Shown here one piece after another: positions 18,430-29,416 of a stretch of 64,000 bases of DNA (positions are counted from its first letter, which is position 1; the number at the start of each line of letters is the position of its first letter). The notes under the pieces are model-generated. The model worked only from the letters and a program-made list of their open reading frames with translations, had not been told where the DNA came from and did not search any database. A program made the translations under genes and the position numbers. Origin of the DNA: Smittia aterrima (lineage: Eukaryota > Arthropoda > Insecta > Diptera > Chironomidae); NCBI GenBank assembly GCA_033063855.1, contig CP093829.1, forward strand, positions 5,962,243 through 6,026,242, in the 5' to 3' direction.

Positions 18430-19761
18430 ATGAATATTCTTGAAAAATGTCTCGCCGTTCTTGTGATACTTCAAGCATTGACTGCCGTCGATTCGAGTGC
18501 TGGTGACAACTCGCCGTACTATCAAAATTGTGTGAAGCAAGCTCTGAAACAATCCTGTCAAAATAGTAAGTTTACCTTCAAATCGAATACAAATTAAACT
18601 TCCGCGTTCATCAATTGAAACTTTCTTTCAGATGTCTTGTTGTACAAGAAAGGATTGGAAGAGACTTTGAGTGATCATCTGATCGAACTGTGGCGATTTA
18701 AAAACTTTGACGTCAGTACTTTCGAGCACTTGGTACAATGGAACTGTCGTGACAACTGCAAATATATTTGCATGCACAAAACGACAGAAGCATTCATCGC
18801 TCGTAAATGGAATATTCCTCAGTTTCATGGGAAGTGGCCGTTCGTTAGACTCATCGGCTTACAAGAACCAGCTTCAGTCTTCTTCTCGGCATTGAACTTC
18901 TTCGTTCACTGCAAAGGTTTAATGAAGTTCAGGCAAGAAGTTCGTCCCGATTCTCCGCTCTACAAGCTCTGGCATGCTTTCTCGTTCATCTGTTTGAATG
19001 CCTGGACTTGGTCAATGGTCTTCCATGCTCGCGATTACCCTCTAACTGAATTATTCGATTACGTATTCGCGTATTCGATGGTTCTTGCTTCGTTTTGGTG
19101 CATGATTATCAGGTTCGTGATAAGAGCTTTAAAAAACAAGTTTGAGGTCAATGACCCTACTCTAAGTTCATTGACCTCAAACTTCTTCTCCTAATTAATC
19201 TTGAATCCTACTAAAAAGAGCTTTAAACGTTTAGAGTGATCCACAGCAAGTCGAATCAACTTAGTGGCTTTGTAACAATGCTTTGCGTGCTCTTCTTCCT
19301 AAATCATTTCGCTTATTTGAGTGTAAACACATTTGACTACTCCTACAACATGAAAGTCAACATCGTGACGGGAGCTTTGGTAGGAAAATTCAATTTTTCT
19401 TAAAAATTTACTAAGAATCGAAGAGTTTTTCTTCTCAGGGAGGAATTGGTTGGATACTTTGGTGTTGCTCTCAGATCATGAAGCGACTTTACGTCTGGAG
19501 AATGATGTTGTTCGTTGTTCTCGCTCTTGCTTCAATCGTCCTGGAGGTTTATGATTTTCCTCCGATCTTCTGGACCTTTGATGCTCATTCCCTTTGGCAT
19601 CTCTCGTCAGCACCCATCACAATCCTTTTCTACAAGTAAGTTTTTGATATTTATTTTATTCTAAACTTATCAAACTGATCACCAACAGATTCATCACCGA
19701 CGACTGCAATGAACTTCGAAAGGAAATGAAAGTTGCTGACGACAAAGAGAAGTTACTATAA
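18430..19761 (+). CDS. PGAP3: PGAP3/Per1-type GPI-anchor remodelling protein
   Basis: Five coding exons (18430-18565, 18632-19112, 19235-19379, 19439-19635, 19689-19761) splice in phase to 343 residues. It begins with a signal peptide (MNILEKCLAVLVILQALTAV), then a Cys-rich lumenal part (CKYICMHKTTEAF) and about seven membrane segments. Family marks are HGKWPFVR, LQEPASVFFSALNF, the FHARDYPLTE segment with conserved His and Asp, and SLWHLSSAPITILFY near the end. This is the CREST-superfamily hydrolase that removes the sn-2 acyl chain of GPI-anchored proteins in the Golgi before they reach lipid rafts. The short C-terminal tail is Lys/Asp-rich. Its poly(A) region is duplicated 770 bp downstream. 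Confidence 0.94.
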
Positions 19762-19838
19762 ATCAATTGACAACTCGTGGAGCAATTAGTGGACAAAAAT
19801 GTGAAAATCTAGTCGCTTAATAGCAAACAATTAATCTT

Positions 19839-19885
19839 AAATGACATTCTTGAGGTTTTTTACAAATAAAATCGATCATAAAAAA
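19839..19885 (+). repeat. 47-bp direct repeat, copy 1 (PGAP3 poly(A) region)
   Basis: Forty-seven bases that include an AATAAA signal and start AAATGACATTCTTGAGG recur exactly at 20609-20655. Just after the match the two copies differ only by one extra A in an A-run before ATATTT. It lies 78 bp after the PGAP3 stop codon. Confidence 0.9.
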
Positions 19886-20608
19886 TATTTCTCACCATGT
19901 CTCAATGATTTGTGTGCTTGAAATTCTTACTAGCTTCGTGGTCGCTTCTGTGGAATCGAACAGAATTTATTGTCTTTCACTTTTATAACGACACGACATC
20001 CTCTATAATTGAATTCTGCCTCGCTTCGTTCTTTCCATGCTGAAACCGATAGCGCGAGTAAATGAATTTGCATTAGAAATCTTTTTTGAGGTTAGATTTT
20101 CGCGGCAAAGAATTCGAAAGTGATTTAAATATTTTCTCTGCTTTAAACTAAAAGCTCAGCTGCCGGAACCTGCAATGCTTAAATGCGACGCGGGAGGGCC
20201 ATAGTCAAAGCAACAGTCAGCGAAATAAATTTATTTTTAGCTGTAATCACAATAAAATGTAAAAAGAATCTTTGAAACTGAATGAAAAAAAAACTAAAAG
20301 CTAAAAGGTTGATAACCTGAGCTCTGCTCTATCAGCTGAACAATGAAGCCCATTCGAAATATTTTAATTAAAATATGGTTTGACGCATTTAGAATACTAA
20401 CGAAAGCCAAGCTCCAGGTCTCTCCCGAACTGTCACAACCTATTCTCTTCCATTGAAACACAAAAACCAATTTCTCAAATTCCATTTCATGTTCCATGTC
20501 GAACAAACATCTGATCAAACGTTTGGTTCAGACAAACAGCTATCGTCGCCCGGCAAATATGGGATTGGTGCGAACAACTCGACTTAGGCTATAAACACAC
20601 AACTATTC

Positions 20609-20655
20609 AAATGACATTCTTGAGGTTTTTTACAAATAAAATCGATCATAAAAAA
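20609..20655 (+). repeat. 47-bp direct repeat, copy 2
   Basis: Exact copy of 19839-19885, shifted by 770 bp. It sits just before the SV2-like gene and carries the same AATAAA signal, far from any stop codon on this strand. Confidence 0.9.
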
Positions 20656-20715
20656 ATATTTTGCGGTCATCGAACTCTTTTTTATTTAAGTTAAAAAATC
20701 TTTTGATTCCCAATC

Positions 20716-22657
20716 ATGGTTGACTTTCCAATCGATTCACTCCCCCCGTCAGATCAAAAAGGTAAATTGTTTCGTTCCGAATAGCAAACTTTCGAGAAAA
20801 AAATCCCCGAAACTAGTGACGATAAAAAAAAGAAAATGTTAACAAGTTTATTTCCCTTCCGTATAAACGGAATAATTTAATTTTTCGAGGAATTTTTGCA
20901 AGCTTTTAGTATTTTCAGACATCGAGATGCGTGAGAGCTTGGCAAATATATTTTCGGGTGAGATCAGCAACGAGAAAAATCATTCGAAAGAACTCAAACG
21001 ATTTTTCAGCTCCCGATGAGGGACAAACGAGACGAAGGGTCACGTTGCCGCACATTCAAACTGTTGAGTTCGATGAAGCTCTTTCGCGTCTCGGGATTGG
21101 AAAATTCAACTACGTGTTCGTTGTTGTTGCTGGCATCGTCATCACCGTCGCGACATTCGAAACGATTGGAATGAGTTTTGTTTTTCCGATCGCGCAATGT
21201 GAATTCAGTTTTACGACTCAACAAAAAGGAATTCTTTCTGGAATCACATCGATTGGAATCATTTTGGGCTCGTACATGTGGGGATTCTGGTCTGACATTA
21301 AAGGACGAAAGAAAGTCATCGTTCCAACACTTTTCTTGACTTTTGCATCGAGCGCTTTATCAAGCTTAGCTCCGAACTACGAGAGTCTCATTTTCTTCAG
21401 ATTTCTCAGCGGATTCTTGTGAGTTTATGAATTTATTTTTCGATTAAAAATTGTTAAACTTTTGTTTCTAGTGTTTCAGGATCGTCAGCAACAATCTACG
21501 CGTATTTGAGTGAATTTCATTGCTCAACAAATCGATCAAAGATTCTCCTCGCTGCCTCGTTTGTCTACGGGTTCGCTTGCAATTACATGGCGATCTTAGG
21601 TTACTTTCTCTTGAATCTCGAGTTCACTCTCTTCATTCCTTATCTCAACATCCAATACAACGCTTGGAGGACTTATTTGTTAGCTTGTGGTTTTCCCAGC
21701 TTGATCTGCGCATTCGGATTACTTTTCTTCCCTGAAAGTCCAAAGTTTCTCTTCGCGAAGGTAAATTTCAAGAAAAATCTTTTGTAAAAAATATTTTAAC
21801 GATTTTTAAAGGGCGACGAGAAGAAAGCTCTGGAAATTCTCGAAAAAGTTTATCTCTTCAACAACCCAGGTGACTTGAAAGGATATCGAGTGAAGAAACT
21901 TATCGAAGATCCAGAATTTCTTGACAAAGTTTCAACTGAAGATTCATCAAGCGCCTTGGCGACTTTGTGGCTTCAAACGAAGTCACTTTTCTCATCCGAA
22001 CACTGTCGAACGACCATTTTGATCTCCATCGTTCAATTTCTGTTGTACGCAAGTTGCCATGGTCTTTACATGTTTTTCCCGGAGATCGTTGATAAGATCG
22101 AGACATTCTCAAAAGAAAATCCTGATCATCAGAATTCAACAATTTGTGAGATCATCGCGTACGTCGAAAACGATAGCGATGAAGTCATGATTTGCAACGA
22201 TAAGATCGAAGCTGGAGCTTTTGGACATTCTCTGGTGTTAGAAAGCCTTTACATGGTTGGCTTTCTTGTCATCACTGTCCTCGTCAATCGAGTAACGAAA
22301 CTTTCGATTCTTCTCGTGATTTTGTTTGGTTGCGGCATTTGTGGGATCGCAACGATCTTCTCGACGATTCCATTGCTTTCGATTTATCTTTACGTTGGAT
22401 TCATGCTGACGTTCTTGGGAGTCAACATCGTCTGCGCAGCGACTTGCAGTTTATATCCAACGAAGCTTCGCGGAATCGCAATGAACCTTTCAATGATGTT
22501 CGGAAGAATCGGATCAACAATCGGCACATTCGTCGTGGGAAGGACTTTAGATGAAAGTTGTCAATCAACTTTTATTGGCTCAGCTGTTCTAATGATTCTT
22601 TGTGGTTTCCTATGCATTTTCATTCCTAAGATCAGGCAAATTGATGGAAGAAAGTAA
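20716..22657 (+). CDS. SV2-like major facilitator transporter
   Basis: Five coding exons (20716-20761, 20919-20957, 21010-21418, 21472-21760, 21812-22657) splice in phase to 542 residues. The short acidic N-terminus comes before about 12 membrane segments. The MFS signature between TM2 and TM3 reads GFWSDIKGRKKVIV. After TM6 comes the PESPKFL motif typical of the sugar-transporter and SV2 branches. The loop between the halves is long, and a lumenal loop between TM7 and TM8 (about residues 350-400) has cysteines, as in SV2. A second PTKLRGIAMN motif follows in the C-terminal half. Insects have many such SV2-like genes, mostly of unknown substrate, so I give no symbol. Confidence 0.87.
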
Positions 22658-24147
22658 GAGACGAGTCTTTAATATCTTTTTGCAAATTTCAACTGACTTT
22701 TTATTTCGTCACTCGTTCGTCTGTCTCTACCAAGTTTATTTTACATAATTAGTGTTCACCTTAAGAGTTTTCTTTCTTCAAAGTCAAGTGGTAAACATAA
22801 AGTTGGCAAGTTGCTTTAGATTCTAATCGTTTTGATGCAGTCAGTGCGTTGCTATCGAAGAACAATAAATAAAGTCGAAGCTGCAGAAAACCAACAAAAC
22901 TTTTGTTTTCTCAACTCTCGCTAAGTTATTGTCGTTGAAACTTTTAAAACAGAAACATTTTTTGTTTTTTAGAAAAATCATGTATAAAAAGATTGGAACA
23001 ACTACAAAATCATTTCAGCTTTTACGAGAACTTTTATCAAGTCTACAAAATTGTCTTGGGATGTTCGTAAATCGTAAATCACGTCGCGAGTGGGCAATTG
23101 GAGAAAGGTTCAAATGAGAAGGAAACGAAAGGTTTACGTGATTTACGAACATCGACTGCCATTCAATTCTAACTTGATTCAATATTCTAAAAGTTGGAAG
23201 TTGTCTTCTAACAAAATGCTCTCACTACTTGGAATTGAAATGGAGATCGCGAGATGTTCGAGCTTTTCTCACTTTAACTTTTCGATTGCTTTCTACTCTG
23301 AAGTATTATCTTGCGGATATGTTTGAACTACGAACCTTAAGTAACTCTAATCACTCGATTGAGAAAATCATTTTTTCTTCTAAAATTCCTGTTTTTTTTT
23401 CTCTTTTTTGCATGAGAGTTTGTGAGATAATCGAATTGATTTTCAATCATTGCAAGCGACTCGACTTTGTCTCACGCTTAACTCTTCTGATATGATATTT
23501 GCTTTTATGTCTCATCGTTTCTAATTTCACTATCACTAAAGCTTTAACTCGTCCCTATTCCGACATCAGCCCTCGGGGAGATTAATTTAAGTGAGGGCAT
23601 TGCGTTTAAGTTACTCAGCTACTTTAAGTATTCTCCATGAAGTGTGATAAGCTCCACTATAAAAAGATTAAATCATTTGTTCGTCGTTTTATGTATAAAA
23701 GAGTTGGAGCGAAGTATTTTTGTGTTCGGGATCATAAGATTTTTGTGTTTTTAGAAAAGAAGGGAAATTGAAGTTTTCGCTTATTTACAAAAGTGCTTGA
23801 CGATATCAAAGATTTTTTTTTTTGAGGTACGAGATATTCATTAATCTGATGAGTTCTGCAATTATTGTTGTCGGTTTTGTTTGAAGTGGAACTTTTAAGC
23901 TCAAATTGCGATATTTACATTGATTCACGACGATCGAGCTCGGTAATAAATAAATTAAGTAAAATGTAAATTAAAGCTTATCGTGGCAAGATTGTGGACG
24001 TAAGTGAAATAAAAATATTAAAATTCGTTGGTTGTGCTTATTAAGTACGAATTGTGTTTTGAGGTAAAATTAAAAACGAACTGAACTCAAAACTTGCTCG
24101 CGTTGTGGTGGAAGGTGCGATGTACATCACAAATAAAGTTTGTTCTC
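22658..24147. other. Convergent intergenic region with an inverted repeat
   Basis: About 1.5 kb of AT-rich sequence between the transporter and the epimerase gene. It contains the hairpin-forming inverted repeat listed separately. The open frames here are short and have no domain content. Confidence 0.45.
23060..23153. repeat. Inverted repeat with a 7-bp tandem duplication in one arm
   Basis: GATGTTCGTAAATC plus ACGT in 23060-23084 is complementary to 23136-23153, giving an 18-bp perfect stem once a duplicated GTAAATC in the left arm is bulged out. The loop is 51 nt. It lies in the gene-free region after the transporter. Confidence 0.7.
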
Positions 24148-26013
24148 TTAATTGTGCGTTGCTCGCTTTCCGTTCATGTAGCCTCTCCATCGATCGGCAG
24201 TCTAAGGGAATAACGATGCTATAAAAATTTATTCCAAGAACTTGAAAATTTTTCTTTTTACCTGTGAGAATATCGGATCGTCATCGATTGTCGCTAACAG
24301 CAAAAGTTGATTCACGTGAGTTACGTGATAATCCCATCGAGCGATATTTGGAGCGGCGCCAAGACTGAAGTGTCTTAAATCATAAACTGAGCCCGAGCCA
24401 GTATCAAACATCGTAAGCATCTTCTTTAACGAATCCATGCCTTGATTGAAGAGAAGTCCAGCTTCTTTTCCGCCTTTTGTTTTAGGCGCGATACGATGAA
24501 GATCGTACAGACCAAGACTAAAAAAATTTCTTGTTAGCTCAAAGATTCAAATTGAAATTTCAATAAACTTACAGCGAGTAAATGAATCCATTGAGAACGA
24601 AGGAAGCAGGTGTGGTTGGATATTCTTCGTACCAAGGTAATGTTCCCATAAACTTTGCTAACACTCCGCCTTGCGATGACGGAACCTTAAATGGCTTCAA
24701 TGCATTTACAGCAGATTTCAAATACTTTCGGTTTCCACCGGAGTGATAAAAAGCTCTTGCGAGTAACGAAATGGCGTGACCTTGACTCATCGCGGAATAC
24801 CAACCGCGTGGAAGATCCTCGAAGCCTGAAGCGAGTCTTCGTTTAACAGGAATTGCCCAACCGCCTGTCGATTGATTTTGATGACGAACAAACCATTCAG
24901 CTGCGTCATAAAAATGTTGAATGTGTTCGGAAGTTGCAAGAGTGATGTTGTCAAAAGCTCCATTGCCAACCAACGCGATCCTTATCACTTTGAGTTCACT
25001 TCTTCTCATTTTAAGTTTTCGATTTGCAATCAAAGCCGCAACGCCTTTCTGTACATCAATAAATAAATCTCTCGCCAGATGCTTCCATCGATTGACAGCG
25101 CCCGTTCCAATTCCATGATAAATGTTTGCGTCTTGAACGGTGATTGAAAAGTCGGCAAGAATGTAGTGCAAGTAGTAAACTTGTTGTGTCTCTCGATTCT
25201 GCATTGTCACCATGAGACTTGAGTTTGGTCGAAGAAGAAGATCAACGCTTAACAACAAGTCAAGCGCGTGATCGATCTCAAGATAAATGGCACTGTCGAA
25301 TTGATTTGTAGTTGTGAAGTTCACTATGCTCGTGTAGTTGGCGGAGATGCTCCTGATAATTGAACTATTTTTCGGAATGATCCAGTTTGCTTGGTTTGTG
25401 TCACCGTCTTCAATGACTCGTCTTGTCGGCTCAGGCTCTGTTAGATTCTTGCTGTAGTGAGAGAGTCCAAATTGAGCGATCTGCGTAGCGTAGAAATATC
25501 CTTTGCTCTCCCATTGAACGGAGATTGGAACACTCGCACTTGCACTAATGCAAAGCACACGATCTCGCACCTCAACATTGTAGTTCTCAAAATATAAATA
25601 AATTCCTTTGGAGTCGTAGACAGATCTTGGCAAATTAACTTTTCCATAACTGTGACTCCAATCAAAGTGCGTGATACCGTCAACTGAGTTGAGTGAGCCG
25701 TACACCTCGAAATACTTCTTGATAAAGGAGAAAGGCATGAATATCTCATCGCCTTCCTTCCGACAGCCTATCGTGTATTCTTGATTGATGTAGCAGTCAA
25801 TCTCAACAGCTTCCGTGATTTGAAATTGACTCGCTAGAAGGTTCAACTGATAAGTCACACGCACAGAAATATTAATGACGTCTTTGATTTACCATAAAAT
25901 CTTTTCGGGAATGTCCGAACTAAGTCTCCACATCGACTCCAGAGCATGAGTGTCACGCAAGTCACCATCAGGATGAGGCTGGTGAGGATGTACTTCAAGT
26001 TGAGCCGCATCAT
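24148..26013 (-). CDS. Hsepi: Heparan-sulfate D-glucuronyl C5-epimerase
   Basis: Four coding exons (25893-26013, 24573-25833, 24262-24517, 24148-24201) splice in phase to 563 residues. A short cytoplasmic N-terminus is followed by a signal anchor ([17 protein letters not shown]), so this is a type II Golgi membrane protein. The lumenal part matches the family: [13 protein letters not shown], a central beta-rich region, and the catalytic C-terminal alpha domain with [47 protein letters not shown] and the ending [14 protein letters not shown]. It converts glucuronic to iduronic acid in heparan sulfate. The acceptor that opens exon 2 is chosen because only TTCTAG at 25834 keeps phase. Several N-glycosylation sites (NLT, NSS, NYT, NFT) fit lumenal exposure. 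Confidence 0.95.
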
Positions 26014-26959
26014 GACCAGAAAGAGCGTCGTGTGTGGCTAAGGAGAAGAAGTGGAAGTGTGTTAATATTTAATAACGTGATATTGAATGATGTCATGCAC
26101 TCGCGAGTTTTCTAATGATTAAAAATAAAGAAAATATTTTTGGAGTAGTTGAAGAGGCGAAACGCATCGCAGAATGAAAAATCTCCTTCGATCTAAAGAA
26201 CGAGAAAAATCGATCAGCATGGGCGTAGGATGAAACAGTGATTTATTAACTATCAACCCAAACTGTCGAACTACAGCAATGTCAACAATATCACGAAACC
26301 TTTTGTCACGATTGATAGACAATCAATCAAAATAATTAATGAAAAATGAATTTCATTTACCCTTTCGCTCGGTTTCTGCGAGCTCGAACTCACGATTTTC
26401 GTCATTAGAATCTTATTCGACGAGGTTTCTTCTCACGGACACATTTTCAGACAAATGTTTGCGGCGGATTCAACTGGCCAACAAAAAATATCTTTTTTAT
26501 TTTGGATTTGCAATGAAAAGTTTTTCGGATCACTGAGGTGTCAGTTGAGAGAGGTTCTAATGAGAAAGAAAGAGAGAGAAGGTTTAAATCGACCGTATAA
26601 CGTCAAAATCTTAAAGGGATCCTTAAAATGTGAATATCTGGTAAATTAGTAGGTCTATCGAAAATGTTTTTATGAAAAGATATTTATGTTAAAAAAGCTT
26701 GTGTCTACTTTTGTAGCAAATCTCATTCAGTTTTTGGTGAGAAGATGCTTTGACTTAAACGCTCGACACATTTTTCGAATCTTCAAACAATTTTCTAATT
26801 AGAATTCGAGTGAAATAAACAAATTAAAGAAAAACTTTTTCATCGCTTGTTCATTTCGTTCTCAACATTCGAAGAGGTAACATCATCTGCTCACATTTTT
26901 TTTTAATTTTGGAATTTTTATTTAAATTCTATTTTCCTTTTTAGATAAAGATAAAGATT
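26014..26959. other. Divergent intergenic region upstream of the epimerase and the F-box gene
   Basis: AT-rich, without coding signal. A splice acceptor (TTTTTAG ending at 26944) 15 bases before the F-box ATG suggests a 5' UTR intron for that gene. Confidence 0.4.
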
Positions 26960-28456
26960 ATGGAGAAAAGCACATCACAGATTCCAATTGTTTATAGCAA
27001 TGCAGAAGATAAAAGAAAAGCAGAAAAAATGGAAATTTTGGATGGACAGCCGAACAAGAAAATCATGAAATTATCTGAGCTGACGAACATGGATCCATTG
27101 GAATATTTCTCACGTTTCCTCGGCATTCCTGAGATGATCTTTAAGCATTTAACTGGCAAAGATTTGATAGCGGCTTCAGAAATCAGTCCAATCTATTACA
27201 ACTTCATCGCTTCGTCGAAAGCTCTCATGAAGAAAATTAAACTTCTTTTTGATCGAGATATTGATTTAAACGAAAAAGATTTGGTTAGTATTCCTAAGAC
27301 TTTTTCAAGCTACCACAACTTCATCACTTCGTCAACAGATCTTATGGAAACTAAAATGGTTTTTAAGGATAAAAGTGCGACCCAGTCGGAAGATTTCAAT
27401 TTGCTGAAGAACAGCTCGAGACTGTATCAAGACATTGAAGTCCGACGAAGTGCCGGGCAGATATGTAGTGGAAATGAAAAAAGATTAATCGGCGACTACG
27501 TGACCGATTCAGAACTTGATTTTTTTCGTAGTAAGGCTCACGAATGGAAAAATGTTTCACTCAAAAATGTTTATTTTAGAAAGAAACTGGATCTGTGGAG
27601 ATTGTTATCAGCAATCGAATCATCAGTCGAAAGCATTTTTGGCGATGATTTTGGCGTCCTTTCATTTGAAAATCCCTCTTCAGAGATTGAATCTTTCGAA
27701 GCTTTAAAGTTTCCAAATCTTAAACAGCTTATGGTTTGTGTTCACGAAAACAGTTTTAGTGAAACTTTGGTCAGATTTTTGTTAAACTCTGGTTCTATCG
27801 AAGATCTTTATTTTGTTGACTATACTGGTGAGTTCGACAAAGATATTTTAACAAAAATGCTCACAAACTTCGATAAAGTGAAACGTCTCACAATTACTTT
27901 AAGAAAACCAGATCAAATATTCAGAGATGAATCTTGGAAAAAGTTTCAATTTAAGCTCAAGAGTTTGACAATAGTTTTTTCTAATCTTGGACCCCATGAT
28001 CATGTCACAAACTTTCTGAACTTCCTTAAGTCACAAAGCGAGCATCTCGAAGAGTTGATGATCACACTAAGCTTTGTAGACAAAGAAACCATCTTCGACA
28101 TGATCATGACGTTACCAAGGCTGAGGATTCTCGAGCTCTTTTTTAATGAAGCTTTTTCCGAAAATGAAGTTCCAAATAAAATTTCAACCTCAATTACTGA
28201 GCTGACTTTGTTTTATCGTGTTAGCGCTGTCAATCTAAAATATTTATTAGATTCAATGCCTAACGTAACAAAACTTGCACTCCAATCAATCGGTGAAGAA
28301 CATTTTAAAATGTTGAAATCAATGAAGAGAAAGTTTAAAAATTTAAGAGTTTGTGAATTGAAAGAAGTTGACATAAAGGAACTGGAAGAAATTATGTCAG
28401 AGAATTATATTTTGCCTAAAACAGTCAAGTTGGACGATCTTTTAAAATATCATTAA
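26960..28456 (+). CDS. F-box-like protein, single coding exon
   Basis: One uninterrupted frame of 498 residues. Around residues 50-95 it shows an F-box-like pattern (LGIPEMIFKHLTGKDLIAAS followed by YYNFIASS). The rest has irregular leucine-rich repeats (for example FPNLKQLMV, KSLTIVF, LEELMITL, LPRLRILEL, ITELTLFY, VTKLAL), as in F-box/LRR substrate receptors of SCF ubiquitin ligases. A stretch at residues 95-150 partly repeats the first segment (SSYHNFITSSTDLM against IYYNFIASSKALM), so the F-box region may be internally duplicated. No orthologue is recognised. Intron-poor F-box genes of this kind often form expanded lineage-specific families in insects. It lies next to the piwi cluster. 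Confidence 0.75.
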   Translation: MEKSTSQIPIVYSNAEDKRKAEKMEILDGQPNKKIMKLSELTNMDPLEYFSRFLGIPEMIFKHLTGKDLIAASEISPIYYNFIASSKALMKKIKLLFDRDIDLNEKDLVSIPKTFSSYHNFITSSTDLMETKMVFKDKSATQSEDFNLLKNSSRLYQDIEVRRSAGQICSGNEKRLIGDYVTDSELDFFRSKAHEWKNVSLKNVYFRKKLDLWRLLSAIESSVESIFGDDFGVLSFENPSSEIESFEALKFPNLKQLMVCVHENSFSETLVRFLLNSGSIEDLYFVDYTGEFDKDILTKMLTNFDKVKRLTITLRKPDQIFRDESWKKFQFKLKSLTIVFSNLGPHDHVTNFLNFLKSQSEHLEELMITLSFVDKETIFDMIMTLPRLRILELFFNEAFSENEVPNKISTSITELTLFYRVSAVNLKYLLDSMPNVTKLALQSIGEEHFKMLKSMKRKFKNLRVCELKEVDIKELEEIMSENYILPKTVKLDDLLKYH

Positions 28457-29416
28457 TTTTTGTTTAAAAATCTTTCCAAAAGAAATAAAATTCTTTTTTC
28501 GTTTTAAGAATCTTTTCTTTTATTCGACTTGAGTTGGCTTTTCATTTTTTTTTTTCGATTATTTTAAGTTTGTAGAGCGAAAAACCATTTTTCAAAAATG
28601 AAAGATCAAATGCATCTATTCCAAAATTCCAAACTCGACATGTTGGACTGTGAGAATATGACGTAGGATATGACGTATGTTTATTAATCTCTGATAGAGA
28701 TTTCGCATTTCGTCGATGCTTGATTGCAAGTTCTCTTTAGAGAAACGCATCATTATGCAGCGTTAGAATATTTCGATGTATGATAGCACTCCTTGATCGT
28801 GATATTTAGTCGACAGCGCTCAGTGATTTCAAAAATACTCTTGTTTTAAAAGCTGAAGCCGACTCAAAACGAATTTGAGAGTAAAAGTTTGAATACTTTC
28901 AGTTTTTATGTGTGAGTGTCATCAAGAGAAAAGCAAAGTAAAAATTTCATTCATTGTCTCTTGCGCAGTTGACGAGCGAAGTTGTTTTTCTTAAAAGTGA
29001 AGTGTGAACATAAAAGAAGTAAGTTGATTAATTTTAGTGAAGGTAATTGTGAAACTAATCCTCGCATGACAACCTTTCTTATCAAATAATTTAATAAATT
29101 TCGCGCTTCGATGGTTGAAAGTGATTTAGAGTTGACCTCTCAAATGTTCTTTTCTAAATTGTGTCAATTTATTATCTCAAAACATTAAAAGCGGTTTCAA
29201 ATTTCACTGAACTGAAAGTTCGTATGCTGTCAGTTGACGAGAAATGAATATCTCTCATATATCAACATGAAACTCAACAAAAGTGTTTGCTCATTTGAAA
29301 TCTAAAAATTGTTTATTCTTGAAACATTTCATATTAAAAATTTTAACTGCTTTACGACAAAGGTTTTTCACACTAAAGTTTTATATTTCACCATATTTCA
29401 TTCTTAGATTAGTAAA
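28457..29416 (+). promoter_or_regulatory. Upstream region and 5' UTR of piwi copy 1
   Basis: Most of this (from about 28632) is duplicated upstream of piwi copy 2. A TCAGTTT initiator-like motif near 28898 is shared by both copies. A probable 5' UTR intron runs from a GTAAGT at 29019 to an AG at 29406-29407, ten bases before the ATG. At its left end, near 28632-28650, is a short match to the LRR-BTB pseudogene. Confidence 0.55.

Larger units (their letters stand above)
19762..20715. other. Intergenic region with duplicated poly(A) segment
   Basis: No coding signal. It begins with the PGAP3 3' UTR, whose poly(A) region is repeated near the other end (separate repeat entries). Between the repeats lie about 720 bp of unrecognised AT-rich sequence that could be inserted DNA. 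The rightmost part holds the promoter of the transporter gene. Confidence 0.5.

Noticed and set aside
23100..23120. B-box-like GGTTCAAAT considered for a tRNA
   Set aside because: The terminal CC of the box is missing, and no acceptor stem or A box is present.
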